Below are positions 24,435 to 33,387 of a stretch of 64,000 bases of DNA, piece after piece. The DNA comes from CAJXNP01 sp050305935. GTDB taxonomy: Bacteria; Bacteroidota; Bacteroidia; Cytophagales; Cyclobacteriaceae. The position numbers and the translations under genes are program-made. Location: contig JBNLGG010000005.1 in the NCBI GenBank assembly GCA_050305935.1, positions 1 to 64,000 of the forward strand, given 5' to 3'. Position 1 is the stretch's first letter. Each line of letters begins with the position of its first letter. The notes beneath the pieces are model-generated. The model did no database searches and had not been told where the DNA came from. It saw only the letters and a list, made by a program, of their open reading frames with translations.

Positions 24435-25405
24435 TATAACCCTATTTTATCAACAAGAATATAATCTTCTTTTTTTGCATTCTGAAGTGTGTACATCTCT
24501 GCCAGAAATCCCGCCAGAAATAATTGAACACCGACGATTACAGCCACTAAAGCAATGTAAAACAAAGGTTGGTCCACAATGTCGCGATGCAGCGCGGCTT
24601 TGATATACCATAGGAAATAGAGCTTTTCACCCAGGAGCCAAAGTACAATAAAGAAACCTGCCATAAATGAAAGTGATCCCAGTGTGCCAAAAAAGTGCAT
24701 AGGCTTTTTGCGAAACTTGGAAACAAAGGTAATCGAGGCAAGATCAAGAAATCCGGTAATGAATCGCTGGAAACCATATTTAGTGGTGCCATACTTCCTG
24801 GCGCGATGCTGCACGACTTTTTCGCCGATACTGGCGAATCCATGCCATTTGGCAATGACTGGAATGTAGCGGTGCATTTCGCCGTAAACGTGGATGTTTT
24901 TTACCACTCGGTTTTGATAAGCTTTTAATCCACAGTTAAAATCGTGGAGTTTAATACCGGAAATTTTACCAGTCACATAATTGAAGAACTTGCTGGGGAT
25001 GGTCTTGCTGATCGGGTCGTGCCGCTTTTTCTTCCAACCTGAAACCAGGTCATATTTTTCTTCCATCACCATGCGGTAGAGCTCCGGTATTTCATCAGGG
25101 CTGTCCTGCATATCGGCATCCATGGTAATGACCACATCTCCTTTGGCAAAGCCGAACCCGGTATTGAGGGCAGCAGATTTACCATAATTCCGGTTGAATC
25201 GTACCCCCTTTATCTGCGGGTGTTCTTTGGAAAGTTCATTTATTTTTTCCCATGAGCCATCATTGCTTCCGTCATCCACCATGATCACCTCATAAGAAAA
25301 GCCGTGCTCTTGCATGACACGGCCTATCCAGTTTGTTAGTTCAGTAACCGACTCCACTTCGTTATACACCGGAACGACTACCGAAATATCTTTTTTTTCA
25401 CTCAT
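24434..25405 (-). CDS. Family 2 glycosyltransferase, GtrB/DPM-like
   Basis: A 323-residue protein. The N-terminal GT-A domain has ISVVVPVYNEVESV, YEVIMVDDGSNDGS, VRFNRNYGKSAALNTG and VITMDADMQDSPDEIP (DADMQD), the fingerprint of bactoprenyl-phosphate glucosyltransferases and dolichol-phosphate-mannose synthase-like enzymes. Two C-terminal TM segments (about 230-260 and 270-300) support membrane attachment. It probably makes a polyprenyl-phosphate sugar used by other enzymes, such as the adjacent GT2. Overlap of one base with the following gene indicates an operon. Confidence 0.88.
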   Translation of the reverse strand: MSEKKDISVVVPVYNEVESVTELTNWIGRVMQEHGFSYEVIMVDDGSNDGSWEKINELSKEHPQIKGVRFNRNYGKSAALNTGFGFAKGDVVITMDADMQDSPDEIPELYRMVMEEKYDLVSGWKKKRHDPISKTIPSKFFNYVTGKISGIKLHDFNCGLKAYQNRVVKNIHVYGEMHRYIPVIAKWHGFASIGEKVVQHRARKYGTTKYGFQRFITGFLDLASITFVSKFRKKPMHFFGTLGSLSFMAGFFIVLWLLGEKLYFLWYIKAALHRDIVDQPLFYIALVAVIVGVQLFLAGFLAEMYTLQNAKKEDYILVDKIGL

Positions 25406-25420
25406 TTATTGTCAATAATA

Positions 25421-25936
25421 CTAAACTGCCTTAAGTTGATCTTTTTTGGTAATAGCTGAAACGATCAAAGATATGAGTAATCCAATAAATGCCATACCAA
25501 GGATGCCAAATATTAAGATCATCATCGGGCTTGTGAATTTTTCAGTCATTGCCAAAGCTTGTTCAATTTGTTCATCTGACATCCCTCTACTGTACAGATC
25601 ATCTTCAGCTTTTTCAATGGCATATTTTAATGCAGAATCATCAACATATTTGAGATATATAAATGAAAAGATGCCTGATATAGCTCCGCCGACAATAGAC
25701 ATAATAACTCCGATCGACAATCCCTGACCATATTTAATGTAGCCTTCGTTCGCTGCTTTAAACGTATTGTGGGCCATGAATATCAATACAATTAAAATAA
25801 CATAGGAGAGCCATTGCAATCCCTGGTAGACATAAAGCCCGCCTAGTTGTAAAATCAAGCCATAAATTATTAGTGCGAGGCCGACGAAAATGCCGTAACG
25901 CAAGCCAATTTTAGAAGGTGATATTTTTTCTTCCAT
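25421..25936 (-). CDS. DUF4199 membrane protein
   Basis: A 171-residue integral membrane protein with four hydrophobic segments (about 13-35, 38-56, 72-95, 137-163). The conserved region EGYIKYGQGLSIGVIMSIVG and the charged helix around ALKYAIEKAEDDLYSRGMSDEQIEQA between TM3 and TM4 are typical for DUF4199. Function unknown; members are often next to glycosyltransferase genes or to DHOase in Bacteroidota. It is 15 bp upstream of the GT2 gene, so it may belong to the same operon. Confidence 0.8.
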   Translation of the reverse strand: MEEKISPSKIGLRYGIFVGLALIIYGLILQLGGLYVYQGLQWLSYVILIVLIFMAHNTFKAANEGYIKYGQGLSIGVIMSIVGGAISGIFSFIYLKYVDDSALKYAIEKAEDDLYSRGMSDEQIEQALAMTEKFTSPMMILIFGILGMAFIGLLISLIVSAITKKDQLKAV

Positions 25937-26039
25937 GATTAGTTGGTGTTTAGGGTTTTAAAAAAATTTGAATACTTGTCTAAAAGTAAGGGCTTAAAAT
26001 CAAAAAAGCACGAACATTGACTTAAAAAGCAATCGTTGA

Positions 26040-26579
26040 TTACAGACGGTTAGATTTGTTTCTGATCAGGTAAAACACAAGGCTAAACAGAATCACAAAG
26101 AAAAACCCCGAGAAGGAAGCTTTCATCGGGCCATCAAGAGCCAATGCCATATCCGAGGTGTTTTTAACGTCATCCAGTAGGAGATTAAAATGTGCTTCGC
26201 CAAATTTCTCTACATAATTCTGTTTGTATTCCATCATCATGGCAGTCCTGTTTTCCACATACTCCTGCCGTAATTCCGGCCTGATTAGCTTTATGATAAT
26301 CACCATGGAAAAGAAGAAGACCAGGCTGATGATAAAGTTGCAAACAATGCCCACCGACATATATTTCCAGAATTTCGGGGCAATATCGATTTGATTGTAT
26401 TCGATGATAGAAAACAAAATGATGAGTATGATCATCAATCCCGCTAGCAGCAGTAGTGCGGGAAGAAATATATTTTTATCAAAAAACAATAGACCGGCAT
26501 AGAAAAGCACGATAATAATACTACCGGTAATCCCATATTTGACTCCCGTTTTTATAATGTATTTTCTGACAAGATTCAT
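26040..26579 (-). CDS. DUF4199-like membrane protein
   Basis: A 179-residue protein with the same layout as the DUF4199 protein at 25421-25936: TM segments at about 13-30, 34-56, 70-95 and 150-172 and a helical loop with YVENRTAMMMEYKQNYVEK between TM3 and TM4. Sequence identity to its neighbour is low, so this is a paralogue by architecture only. It starts 3 bp after the dihydroorotase homologue and is transcribed in the same direction. Confidence 0.6.
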   Translation of the reverse strand: MNLVRKYIIKTGVKYGITGSIIIVLFYAGLLFFDKNIFLPALLLLAGLMIILIILFSIIEYNQIDIAPKFWKYMSVGIVCNFIISLVFFFSMVIIIKLIRPELRQEYVENRTAMMMEYKQNYVEKFGEAHFNLLLDDVKNTSDMALALDGPMKASFSGFFFVILFSLVFYLIRNKSNRL

Positions 26580-26582
26580 GGT

Positions 26583-27845
26583 TTAGAATAGCTCAATTTC
26601 ACCATTATTTACTACGGCCAATACTTTTCCTTTCAATTCCTTTTTATAAAAGGGAGAGTTCTTTGATCGCGATTTGTTGGTGTTGTCGTCCAATGTCCAG
26701 GTAATGGTAGGATCAAATACAGTCAGATTGGCTGGCTCGCCTTCCTTGATCTCCGGGATGGGAAGTTGAAGGATGGATCGAGGGTTGGTAGTGAATTTCT
26801 CGATAAGTGTCAGCCAGTCTTTTCCTGCAGTGGCCGTAAGCAGCATCGGGAAAAAGGTCTGGATCGTCGACATGCCGAAATCAGCCAGGTCAAATTCCAG
26901 CTTTTTGCATTCTTCATCATGGGGACTGTGAGCGCTCACAATGACATCAAGGGTGCCTTCAACCAGCCCCTTTAACAATGCGCGTTTATCCCTTCTGCTT
27001 CTCAGCGGGGGATCCACTTTGTAATTGGAATCGTAATCCTCCAGGTCACTTTCATCAAAAAGCAAATGACTGATCGCCACATCGCAAGTCACTGCCTTTT
27101 CCCTTTTCTTGGCATTTTTGATGAGGTTGAGGGCTTTTGAACTTGAGATATTGCTGAAATGAATCTTACCCCCGGCATAATCCAACAAGTGCAAGTCCCT
27201 TCGTACAGTAATTTCTTCTGACAGGGAGGGCATCCCCTTGAGCCCAAGCATGGTGCTGACATTCCCTTCATGCATGGTACCAAAGATAGTGAGGTGTTTA
27301 TCCTCCGGTTTATTGATTAGGAGCCCGTTAAATTTTTGAAGGTATTGAAGGGTCTTGAGCAGAATGTCAGTATTCCAGATCGGTTTGTCGCCATCAGAAA
27401 ATGCAATAGCGCCATTGGCATGCATATCGATCATCTCCGTCAGGTCTTCCCCTTTGCAGTCTTTAGTGACCGCACCGATGGGGTGGAGCTGGACGAGATG
27501 ATTTTTATTGCCCGAAAGAATATACTTTACTTCATTTTTACTCTGGATGGCGGGATGGGTATTAGGGATGAGGGCAACTTCTGTAAATCCACCAGCCGCT
27601 GCAGCTTCCCGACCGGTGTTCAGGTCTTCTTTTTGCTCCAGTCCAGGATCATTAAAATTGGCTTTCATGTCAAACCAGCCAATGGAAACGTGCAGGTCTT
27701 TTCCCTCAATAACCTTATCGGCCTTAAAATCTTCGGTTCCTATTTTCTGGATCACCCCGTTGTTATCGATCAGGATATTTCTTTTTTGATGGTGGAGGGT
27801 TGAACCCGGGTGTACGATACGAGCCGATTTGATTAGAGTACTCAT
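26583..27845 (-). CDS. Dihydroorotase-like amidohydrolase lacking metal ligands
   Basis: A 420-residue protein that aligns along its length with multifunctional-type dihydroorotases (EDLNTGREAAAAGGFTEVAL and VDPPLRSRRDKRALLKGLVE are conserved). The metal-binding residues are not: the usual DxHxH segment reads DMKANFNDPG (K61, N63), the His-Asn-type ligand position HVST reads NISS (N232), VHAED reads NKPED, and the catalytic Asp in TDHAPH reads SAHSPH (A305). Catalytic dihydroorotase activity is therefore improbable. Known non-catalytic PyrC' proteins assemble with aspartate transcarbamoylase, a possible role here. It is preceded by the BatA-like gene with a 1-bp overlap. Confidence 0.85.
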   Translation of the reverse strand: MSTLIKSARIVHPGSTLHHQKRNILIDNNGVIQKIGTEDFKADKVIEGKDLHVSIGWFDMKANFNDPGLEQKEDLNTGREAAAAGGFTEVALIPNTHPAIQSKNEVKYILSGNKNHLVQLHPIGAVTKDCKGEDLTEMIDMHANGAIAFSDGDKPIWNTDILLKTLQYLQKFNGLLINKPEDKHLTIFGTMHEGNVSTMLGLKGMPSLSEEITVRRDLHLLDYAGGKIHFSNISSSKALNLIKNAKKREKAVTCDVAISHLLFDESDLEDYDSNYKVDPPLRSRRDKRALLKGLVEGTLDVIVSAHSPHDEECKKLEFDLADFGMSTIQTFFPMLLTATAGKDWLTLIEKFTTNPRSILQLPIPEIKEGEPANLTVFDPTITWTLDDNTNKSRSKNSPFYKKELKGKVLAVVNNGEIELF

Positions 27846-29845
27846 TATTTAAAAAATCTTATAAGTAATACTTCACACAATAGGAATAGCAACGAAAGCA
27901 TCAAAGCATATTTCCAAAGTGGTGTGCCAAATTTAAGCTTTCTGATTTCACTTTCCGCATCTTTGCTGTCAGGAGCCTCAAAAATTGAAACATTATTTTG
28001 GCCGGCAAAAATGTCGTCTAATTCTTCCCTGGAATAGGATGCTAGCAGTGATTCGTTTTTATCAATATTCAATGCGATGGTGGTCAGGTACCGATCATCG
28101 TCCGTCAGGTCATAAAAGTTTTTTTCAAGTGTGTACATTGGTAGTTGCAGAATCAACTGGTTGCCGGAGATGTTTTGCCCGGGGATGATTTCATTGTTTT
28201 CTGTGGTCAATTTATAAATCGCCTTTCTGTCCAATGAATCCAGGGTCAAAGAAATAATTCCATCCAGGGTAGAGAAATAAAGGCTGTTGGTCACGTCCTT
28301 GCTTTGCGAGGCAATTTTGTACATGATCGGCACAAAAAGCGCGTGTTTGGCAAAATTAGTAAACTCGTCTTTCAGAGGCGAGCTCATCAAATAAAGGCCA
28401 TTTTTAATTTCAGAAATAAAAGGATCGTTGTTTTTTAATTGCAGAATGCTCCTGCGGCTGTTTTGCCAATTGATCACCGGCAGCGCCTTTGGCATCAGGA
28501 TATTGCCTTTCGTTTCTTCAAACATATCCTCAAAAAATGGATTGTTGATGTCGGGGTTTTTTACGTCTTGCGCTTCCCGAGTTCCTGACTTGCTGATAAT
28601 ATTATCCGTGAGGTTTTGAAGGGAGGAAATATTGGTATTTTCACCCGGAATGATCAGAATAGTGCCTCCGTTTAACACATAACTTTTGATTGTTTCGAGC
28701 AGAGATTGTTCGACATTCGGAATTTCATTGAGAACAACGAGGTCGGCCTGCGACACCTGGCTGTAGTCGATATTGGAAAGGTCCTGGCTATTAAAATTGA
28801 AAAGATCTGTGTTGCCAAAGACCATTTCGATGGGCGAGACGGAAGACATGTTCTTGATCTCAGTAATCTTGATCCGGTTGCTTTTGTTGAGGATCAGCAA
28901 TAGCTCATTGTCAAAAGTAATTGGGAATTCTTCGATCTCGACCCTTACCCGGTTGATTTTTTCCAGCGGCATTGATAATTCGATGGCTACTTCCCTACGA
29001 TCGTTTGCCTCGATCTGAAAGGTAGAGGATGATACCTGGATATCGTTGACATAAAATTTGAGACCGATATCGTCAAGTTCTTCGGTTCCAATATTCCTTA
29101 AAATAATGAACAGGGTATTCGTCTGTTCGCCCATCAAAAACGGATTTTCCAGGAACACGGAGTCGATAAAAACATTATTGTATGAAGGAAATGTTTTCGG
29201 CATCAACAAAATCCGGTTCATGCTGTCCACATCTAATGAGATATTCCCAAGGGTGGATTTTTGAAAATCGGAGATGAAATAGATTTCCTTGTTGCCACTC
29301 GCATCACCCAGAAGGTCAGTTAACAGGCGACTATATATTTCATCAAAGCTTCTTGAGACATCACTCCTTCTCACTTCGGTCAGCATTTCCCTGACTTCAT
29401 CTTTGCTTTTCAGGCCGCTGGACGAGGGTGAAAAATCATTGGTGAGAAGTTTAAAGTCCGTATTTGCCGGATATAAATTAATCAGCTTGTCAACAGTCGC
29501 CAGGGCGTCGTCCAGGCCGGTCATGCTGTTATCCAGGGTGTTGGTCATGCTCAGGGAATTGTCCACATAGAAATATACCTGATTCACAGAAGTTGCACCT
29601 TGCCTGGAAGGAATAAATGGTTGGGCAAAGGCAAACACGAGGAAGGCGATGAACAGTATCCTGGAAACGAGGATAAGGAGGTGTTTTAACCTACGCTTGG
29701 AGCTGGTAGTTTTTTTAACTTCCTGAATGAAGCGGGTATTGGAAAAGTAGACTTTCTTGGCTTTTCGGAATTTGAAAAGATGAACAATAATGGGGATGGC
29801 AATCGCAAAAAGTCCAAATAAGAATTCCGGTAGAAGAAATTTCAT
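27845..29845 (-). CDS. BatA-type protein, N-terminal double TM and VWA-like domain
   Basis: A 666-residue protein. The N-terminus LLPEFLFGLFAIAIPIIVHL, the basic KFRKAKKVYFSNTRFIQEVK and the second TM LILVSRILFIAFLVFAFAQP form the BatA signature (TIGR02226). A VWA-like domain follows: VYFYVDNSLSMTNT contains the DxSxS MIDAS core. Long beta-rich periplasmic segments and a C-terminal TM (about 642-662) complete it. BatA proteins belong to the Bacteroidota aerotolerance (Bat) cluster, but no MoxR ATPase or partner lies here, so the function remains open. Its stop overlaps the start of the DHOase homologue. Confidence 0.85.
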   Translation of the reverse strand: MKFLLPEFLFGLFAIAIPIIVHLFKFRKAKKVYFSNTRFIQEVKKTTSSKRRLKHLLILVSRILFIAFLVFAFAQPFIPSRQGATSVNQVYFYVDNSLSMTNTLDNSMTGLDDALATVDKLINLYPANTDFKLLTNDFSPSSSGLKSKDEVREMLTEVRRSDVSRSFDEIYSRLLTDLLGDASGNKEIYFISDFQKSTLGNISLDVDSMNRILLMPKTFPSYNNVFIDSVFLENPFLMGEQTNTLFIILRNIGTEELDDIGLKFYVNDIQVSSSTFQIEANDRREVAIELSMPLEKINRVRVEIEEFPITFDNELLLILNKSNRIKITEIKNMSSVSPIEMVFGNTDLFNFNSQDLSNIDYSQVSQADLVVLNEIPNVEQSLLETIKSYVLNGGTILIIPGENTNISSLQNLTDNIISKSGTREAQDVKNPDINNPFFEDMFEETKGNILMPKALPVINWQNSRRSILQLKNNDPFISEIKNGLYLMSSPLKDEFTNFAKHALFVPIMYKIASQSKDVTNSLYFSTLDGIISLTLDSLDRKAIYKLTTENNEIIPGQNISGNQLILQLPMYTLEKNFYDLTDDDRYLTTIALNIDKNESLLASYSREELDDIFAGQNNVSIFEAPDSKDAESEIRKLKFGTPLWKYALMLSLLFLLCEVLLIRFFK

Positions 29846-30117
29846 TAGCCGTAAAAGTAGTAAAAGTTTGAGAAACTAGCTTCCATAAATTTGTATGAAA
29901 GGTTTTCATTTCAGTGTAGGTTCATTTGAGATCTATTTAAAACAAACGTTACAAATAAAAATAAATGATTTTGCGTTTAAATTCATTTGAAGGTTTATTT
30001 TGTGGAAAATTGACTGAGGAAAAATACAGCTCGAATATTATGAGGATGCTGATTTTTAGGGGTTTTTCTGGTTTTTGTGTCTAATTATTTCAATATTTTT
30101 ATCTTGATTAATCTTTA

Positions 30118-30870
30118 ATGGCAAAGGAAGAAAGTAATAAACTAGGCAATGCCCCGCTTCAGGAAGTAATATTTGAACTTCTTTGGGAAATTGATTTCGA
30201 TCAACAGGGTAACCCAATAGATTCAGACTTTGAATTTGCACAAGGACTTTTTGCCAAAAAAGTTCTCGAAGAGTTTCCCTTGCGCAAAAGAACTATCCCG
30301 GAAGGAATCCCAATTAAAATTTACCCAAAAACGGTTCATCAATTTTGGAAAGGCCAAAATATTTGGCCTGTTGTTCAATTGGGTCCGGGAATTATGGCAT
30401 TGAATGAAACCGAACACAACTACGATTGGATCAAGAAATTTTATCCTCTCATAAAAAATCAGATTGGCAATTTGGAAGAATGTTATAGTCAAGAACTTAT
30501 ATATGAAAGCGCAAGTTTGAGGTATATTGATGCCGTTGAAATAAGTGAATCGGAACGAATTGAATTATTGCATTCGGTAAACTCGAAGTTTAATTATGAG
30601 TTGCTGAACAAATTCGAATTCCCAGGTAAATTATCACATTTGAATCTTGCCCAAACATTTGACGTAGATGATGATACTAAAGTTAGCCTTATTATAAATG
30701 ATGGGATAAACAAATTCAATAAACCAGCAATTATTTGGCAAACGCACATCATTTCAAATTCCAGAAAGAAAAAGAACGAAGTAATTTCCTGGGTTGATCT
30801 GGCACATGATATTTCAAGTAAACTATTTAAGGATATAGTAAATAGGGAGTTTTATGAAAGCTTTAAGTAA
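30118..30870 (+). CDS. TIGR04255 family protein
   Basis: A 250-residue protein beginning APLQEVIFELLWEID, followed by VQLGPGIMALNETEHNYDWI and YESASLRYIDAVE, the recognisable pattern of TIGR04255, a sporadically distributed family of unknown function. Fold is alpha/beta, cytoplasmic, no signal peptide. The GC content is lower than that of the flanking metabolic genes, suggesting transfer. It overlaps the next gene by 17 bp, which in turn overlaps the third by 4 bp, so the three are one translationally coupled cassette. Confidence 0.8.
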   Translation: MAKEESNKLGNAPLQEVIFELLWEIDFDQQGNPIDSDFEFAQGLFAKKVLEEFPLRKRTIPEGIPIKIYPKTVHQFWKGQNIWPVVQLGPGIMALNETEHNYDWIKKFYPLIKNQIGNLEECYSQELIYESASLRYIDAVEISESERIELLHSVNSKFNYELLNKFEFPGKLSHLNLAQTFDVDDDTKVSLIINDGINKFNKPAIIWQTHIISNSRKKKNEVISWVDLAHDISSKLFKDIVNREFYESFK

Positions 30871-31336
30871 TTCTTTTAGGATTCGGAACTACGGTTCTGA
30901 GCCTTCAACCGGTCTGAACAATCAATATAGGATTAAAGGCGCCCAAACTTTGGTTGTTGATGATCAATCAACGCTATTGAGAGAATATGGGTACCTTTCT
31001 TATGTTAATCGCCTCGAAATACAAAAATTAAAGTCCTATTCGCAACTAGAGGATAATTGGGATAGCTATGGAGCCCAAAAAATAACTGAAGATATTATTA
31101 ACCAAGCCATTGATTTAGTTGGAGCCATAGACAAGCTTGATGAAGAAGTATACTTTTCTTCGCCTGGGCCAAATGGTGAGATTTTAATACAAATAAAAAA
31201 AGGGGAAAAGGAGGCAGAATTGCTTTTATATAGGGAAAGCTCAAAATATGTAACATTTGATAATGCCGAATTTGCGAAACAAGGAGAATTTAAAACTCAC
31301 ATCCTTCCGGAAATTATTGAATGGCTTAATCTATGA
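30854..31336 (+). CDS. Second protein of TIGR04255 cassette (NWDSYGA motif)
   Basis: A 160-residue protein. The central LEDNWDSYGAQKITEDIINQ matches a small conserved family whose members share 'L-x-x-N-W-D-S-Y-G-A' and occur in mobile or accessory regions; its function is unknown. FSSPGPNGEILIQIKKGEKE is a beta-hairpin that also recurs in this family. Start was taken at 30854, overlapping the preceding gene by 17 bp. It ends in an ATGA overlap with the next gene. Codon use is AT-rich. Confidence 0.65.
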   Translation: MKALSNSFRIRNYGSEPSTGLNNQYRIKGAQTLVVDDQSTLLREYGYLSYVNRLEIQKLKSYSQLEDNWDSYGAQKITEDIINQAIDLVGAIDKLDEEVYFSSPGPNGEILIQIKKGEKEAELLLYRESSKYVTFDNAEFAKQGEFKTHILPEIIEWLNL

Positions 31337-31713
31337 ATAAAGGAGACAAGATTGGTGAAGATGAGAACCTTTTAAGGAGAGTTTACAAATTGGATAAAAG
31401 ATACACAGATCCTAAAACAGGGAGACCATCCTCAAGAGCATTCGCTCCGAGGCCAAAGGACAATGGTAAGCTTTCTGTTGATATCGAAAGATTGACAAGC
31501 TTTGAAAAATCAATATTGGATCCTTTGAGATTTGTCCTTTATCGAATTTCAACAACGTTAATCATTGATTTAGGATTGGAATGCATATATGACCCGATTT
31601 CCAACGAAGAATATGAAAATTTAGCTCATTCCCTGGTTGTCGGCTTTAAAGAAGAGGATGAGAGTATTCCAGGTATTTTGGCGCGTAAAGCGGTTTACAT
31701 TACCTATCCCTGA
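31333..31713 (+). CDS. Third protein of TIGR04255 cassette
   Basis: A 126-residue protein. The N-terminal half holds GRPSSRAFAPRPKDNGKLSVD, which appears as 'G-R-P-S-S-x-A-F-x-P-x-x-x-D' in related small proteins; the C-terminal part ends ILARKAVYITYP. It contains no known catalytic pattern. The ATG overlaps the stop of the previous gene (ATGA). The cassette ends 28 bp before the convergent purB stop codon. I cannot say what it does; genomic context suggests a defence- or toxin-like accessory module, but nothing proves this. Confidence 0.6.
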   Translation: MNKGDKIGEDENLLRRVYKLDKRYTDPKTGRPSSRAFAPRPKDNGKLSVDIERLTSFEKSILDPLRFVLYRISTTLIIDLGLECIYDPISNEEYENLAHSLVVGFKEEDESIPGILARKAVYITYP

Positions 31714-31741
31714 TAAGGCTTTGTTAAAGCCTTCACCAAAG

Positions 31742-33091
31742 CTATCTCCCCGCCAAGCCGGTATAGTTAAACGGACTAATCTGCAACAGCTCCTCCTTGA
31801 TTTCATCACTCACATTCAGTCCTTTGATAAACTCCTTGATGGCCTGTTCAGTGATCTTTTCATTTTTTCTGGTCAGATCAAGCAGGGCTTCGTAGGGTTT
31901 GGGATAGCCTTCCCTTCGGAGGATCGTCTGAATGGCCTCGGCGGTTACCGCCCAGTTGTCTTCCAGGTCGGCCCGGATAGCCGCTTCATTTAGCTCCAGT
32001 TTATTGATACCTTTTTTCAATGAAGCCAGGGAAATCAACGTGTGGGCAATTGGGACACCCACGTTTCGTAATACAGTAGAATCTGTAAGATCCCGCTGTA
32101 ATCGGCTGATTGGTAATTTCGCTGAAAGATGTTCGAAGATTGCATTGGCGATCCCGAGGTTTCCTTCTGCATTCTCAAAGTCGATAGGATTGACTTTATG
32201 GGGCATGGCTGATGAGCCGATTTCACCCTTCACTATTTTTTGCTTGAAATAGTTCATCGATACATACTGCCAAACATCGCGGCTGAAATCTATCAAGATG
32301 GTATTGATCCTTTTCAAGGCATCAAAAAGGGCGGCCAGGTTGTCGTAATGTTCAATTTGCGTGGTAGGGTAACTTCTGGAAAGACCCAGGTAACTATCCA
32401 CATAATTATTGGCGAAAGCATTCCAGTCGATGGACGGATAGGCCAGCACATGGGCGTTTAAATTTCCTGTGGCGCCACCAAATTTTGCGCTATATGGAAC
32501 GGCATCCAACTGCTCCAACTGCCTGTCGACTCTCTCCACAAAAACCAGCAATTCTTTTCCGAGCGTGGTGGGGGAGGCGGGTTGCCCGTGGGTTTTTGCA
32601 AGCATCGGGATATTTTGCCAGCTTACTGCTAATGCTTTGATCAGGTCATTTACGGCCACGATATCTTTCCTAACATCAACGACAGCTTCTTTCAGGGAAA
32701 GTGGAATGGACGTATTATTAATGTCCTGGCTAGTCAGACCGAAATGGATGAATTCCTTATGCTCACTTAGTCCGAGCTTGTCAAATTCTTCTTTTATAAA
32801 GTATTCTACCGCCTTGACATCGTGATTCGTAGTTTTTTCAATCTCCTTGATCCTTTCCGCATCTTCCCCGGTAAAATCCAAATAGATTTTCCTCAGATCA
32901 TTGATTTTTGAAGAATCAAAACCTTTAAGATTAGGCAGGGGAAGTTCTACCAATGCAACGAAATATTCTATCTCGACCTTCACCCGGTAATGGATCAGTG
33001 CAAATTCGGAAAAGTATTTTGCCAGAGTTTGTGTCACCCTTCGGTACCGTCCGTCAACCGGGGAAATGGCAGTAAGAATATTCAGGTTCAT
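31742..33091 (-). CDS. purB: Adenylosuccinate lyase
   Basis: A 449-residue enzyme of the fumarase/aspartase superfamily. Signatures: SPVDGRYRRVTQTLAKYF near the N-terminus, THGQPASPTTLGKEL (catalytic His-Gly-Gln), and GSSAMPHKVNPIDFENAEGN (the signature SSxMPxKxNxxxxE loop with catalytic Ser). The 'SPVDGRY' start marks the long E. coli-type PurB. It catalyses two steps of purine synthesis: SAICAR to AICAR plus fumarate, and adenylosuccinate to AMP plus fumarate. It is transcribed away from the PaaE-like gene and ends just before the TIGR04255 cassette. Confidence 0.97.
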   Translation of the reverse strand: MNLNILTAISPVDGRYRRVTQTLAKYFSEFALIHYRVKVEIEYFVALVELPLPNLKGFDSSKINDLRKIYLDFTGEDAERIKEIEKTTNHDVKAVEYFIKEEFDKLGLSEHKEFIHFGLTSQDINNTSIPLSLKEAVVDVRKDIVAVNDLIKALAVSWQNIPMLAKTHGQPASPTTLGKELLVFVERVDRQLEQLDAVPYSAKFGGATGNLNAHVLAYPSIDWNAFANNYVDSYLGLSRSYPTTQIEHYDNLAALFDALKRINTILIDFSRDVWQYVSMNYFKQKIVKGEIGSSAMPHKVNPIDFENAEGNLGIANAIFEHLSAKLPISRLQRDLTDSTVLRNVGVPIAHTLISLASLKKGINKLELNEAAIRADLEDNWAVTAEAIQTILRREGYPKPYEALLDLTRKNEKITEQAIKEFIKGLNVSDEIKEELLQISPFNYTGLAGR

Positions 33092-33248
33092 AATTAATTT
33101 TTTGAGCCTGCAAAGGTAAAAATTTGACCGTAAAAAATTCTATTAAATATGATTTTACGAAGACAAGTGCATTTTAACTTAGATTAAATTGATCTCCAGA
33201 CCCATGTTGTTGTATCCGTTCATGTTAGGACAACATTGTCGAAAAAAC

Positions 33249-33277
33249 CTTTCCGAAAGTTTAAAACTTTCGGAAAG
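33249..33277. repeat. Dispersed palindrome, TTTCCGAAAG type, copy 2
   Basis: Arms CTTTCCGAAAGTTT (33249-33262) and AAACTTTCGGAAAG (33264-33277) form a near-perfect palindrome with a single central base. It is very similar to the element at 15673-15705 and lies between two divergent genes (purB and the reductase), so terminator function is unlikely. Confidence 0.65.
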
Positions 33278-33329
33278 CTAAAAGGACACAGGAATACAAG
33301 CACAGGATTAAACAGAAATTCAAAACAAA

Positions 33330-33361
33330 TTGCCTTTTAGAAAAGTATAAAGTTATTTTTG
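33330..33361 (+). promoter_or_regulatory. Bacteroidota-type promoter before PaaE-like reductase gene
   Basis: A TTG at 33330-33332 lies 21 bp before the -7 element TATTTTTG (33354-33361), the TAnnTTTG consensus of the phylum's housekeeping sigma factor. The start codon at 33388 leaves a leader of about 20 nt. Confidence 0.55.
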
Positions 33362-33387
33362 CTGCGACATTCAAACGAACATAAATC

